A DNA stretch of 6,455 nucleotides from Candidatus Pelagibacter sp. (lineage in GTDB: Bacteria > Pseudomonadota > Alphaproteobacteria > Pelagibacterales > Pelagibacteraceae). The notes below the pieces were generated by a model that searched no databases, was not told where the DNA came from, and saw only the letters and a program-made list of their open reading frames with translations. This document shows, piece after piece, positions 6,018 to 6,455 of this stretch; the stretch's first letter is position 1; each line of letters opens with the position of its first letter. The DNA lies in the NCBI GenBank assembly GCA_002704185.1, contig PAFP01000026.1:1-6455 (forward strand). The letters are read 5' to 3'. Position numbers and translations under genes: made by a program.

Positions 6018-6455
6018 TTATTTTCTACAATTTTTTCTAGCTGCATTATATGCATCGGTAAAACCCATTAAAGAATAAGTATCAGTTGTTTTATTGCCTC
6101 TAGAAGAAATACCAATAACCTTTGCTTTATTTGATTTTTTCATGGCTCTGATCATTCTAATTTCATCGTCATAACTGACCAACCAAGCAAAATTATCTTT
6201 AATTTCAAATTTAAAATTAGAGTTGCCAACATTGACTCTCACTTGTGATTTTTTTTTATATTTATAACCACCCGTTATACTTATTTCATTATTTATATTT
6301 TCGCCTGGTCTGAAGGTTACAAAAATTCTAGACTCAGCTCTACTTAAGTTTTTTGGTAACATATCTGTCGGTATAGAGACCGCAAAACAAACTTTCTTAC
6401 CGTCTTTAGTCATATATTGACTTTCCCACATTTTAAATTTTTTTTCAGTTTTTAT
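6018..6455 (-). CDS. invasion-associated locus B (IalB) family protein, N-terminus cut by the window edge
   Basis: The frame is open to the right edge, so this is a partial gene with 145 visible residues; the true start and probable secretion signal lie beyond 6455. An ATG at 6431 exists but is unlikely to be the start, because the eight codons before it (IKTEKKFK) continue the family's lead-in to a conserved tryptophan (visible residue 10). Other IalB-family features, numbered from the edge: KVCFAVSIP (22-30), ITGGYKYKK (61-69), FAWLVS (90-95), TTDTYSLMGFTDAY (123-136) and a final cysteine (C143) that may pair with C24. The family is named for a Bartonella protein affecting erythrocyte invasion, yet it is widespread in free-living Alphaproteobacteria as an exported protein of unknown function, so no virulence role is implied. 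It precedes argG by 15 bases. Confidence 0.8.
   Translation of the reverse strand: MKTEKKFKMWESQYMTKDGKKVCFAVSIPTDMLPKNLSRAESRIFVTFRPGENINNEISITGGYKYKKKSQVRVNVGNSNFKFEIKDNFAWLVSYDDEIRMIRAMKKSNKAKVIGISSRGNKTTDTYSLMGFTDAYNAARKNCRK

Noticed and set aside
6429..6431. ATG at 6431 (minus) as the true start of the IalB-family gene
   Set aside because: The frame continues upstream to the window edge with family-like sequence, and starting there would remove the signal peptide and the lead-in to the conserved tryptophan.

Overview
The window is strongly AT-rich and gene-dense, with intergenic gaps of only a few to about 66 bases. Every gene looks like ordinary bacterial housekeeping or a small membrane or envelope protein. 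Four things point to a streamlined alphaproteobacterium, most likely SAR11/Pelagibacterales or a similar AT-rich marine lineage: very low GC, minimal spacing, an IalB-family protein (a family common in Alphaproteobacteria), and tsaD divergent from hemC-hemD. The lineage is inferred from composition and synteny, not from a marker gene. No stretch over 300 bases lacks a gene, and I saw no tRNA, rRNA, CRISPR array, insertion sequence or phage gene.

Layout. At the left edge is the N-terminal part of tsaD on the minus strand (426 to 1, running off the window). A 66-base divergent region follows, with one GC-rich perfect palindrome directly upstream of tsaD. Then comes a plus-strand run of five tightly packed genes: hemC (493-1464), hemD (1433-2119, overlapping hemC by 32 bases and starting with TTG), an MscS-family mechanosensitive channel (2149-3246), yggT (3243-3533, ATGA overlap) and folD (3534-4382, abutting yggT). 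It ends two bases from a convergent minus-strand run, which in transcription order is an IalB-family protein (cut by the right edge, 6455-6018), argG (6002-4821) and a PsiE-family membrane protein (4768-4385).

Function. HemC and HemD are consecutive steps of tetrapyrrole synthesis: porphobilinogen to hydroxymethylbilane to uroporphyrinogen III. FolD makes one-carbon folates, ArgG makes argininosuccinate, and TsaD modifies tRNA (t6A37). The MscS channel, YggT and PsiE are small membrane proteins whose grouping probably reflects compaction more than a shared pathway.

I found no novel multi-gene system. The points most worth a second look are the palindrome whose loop carries the putative tsaD Shine-Dalgarno, the strong SD plus TTG start of hemD inside hemC, the SD-less channel start behind a tandem TATAAT repeat, and genes often found in these neighbourhoods that are missing here (DUF167 between yggT and folD; mitofilin-like/hemY after hemD).
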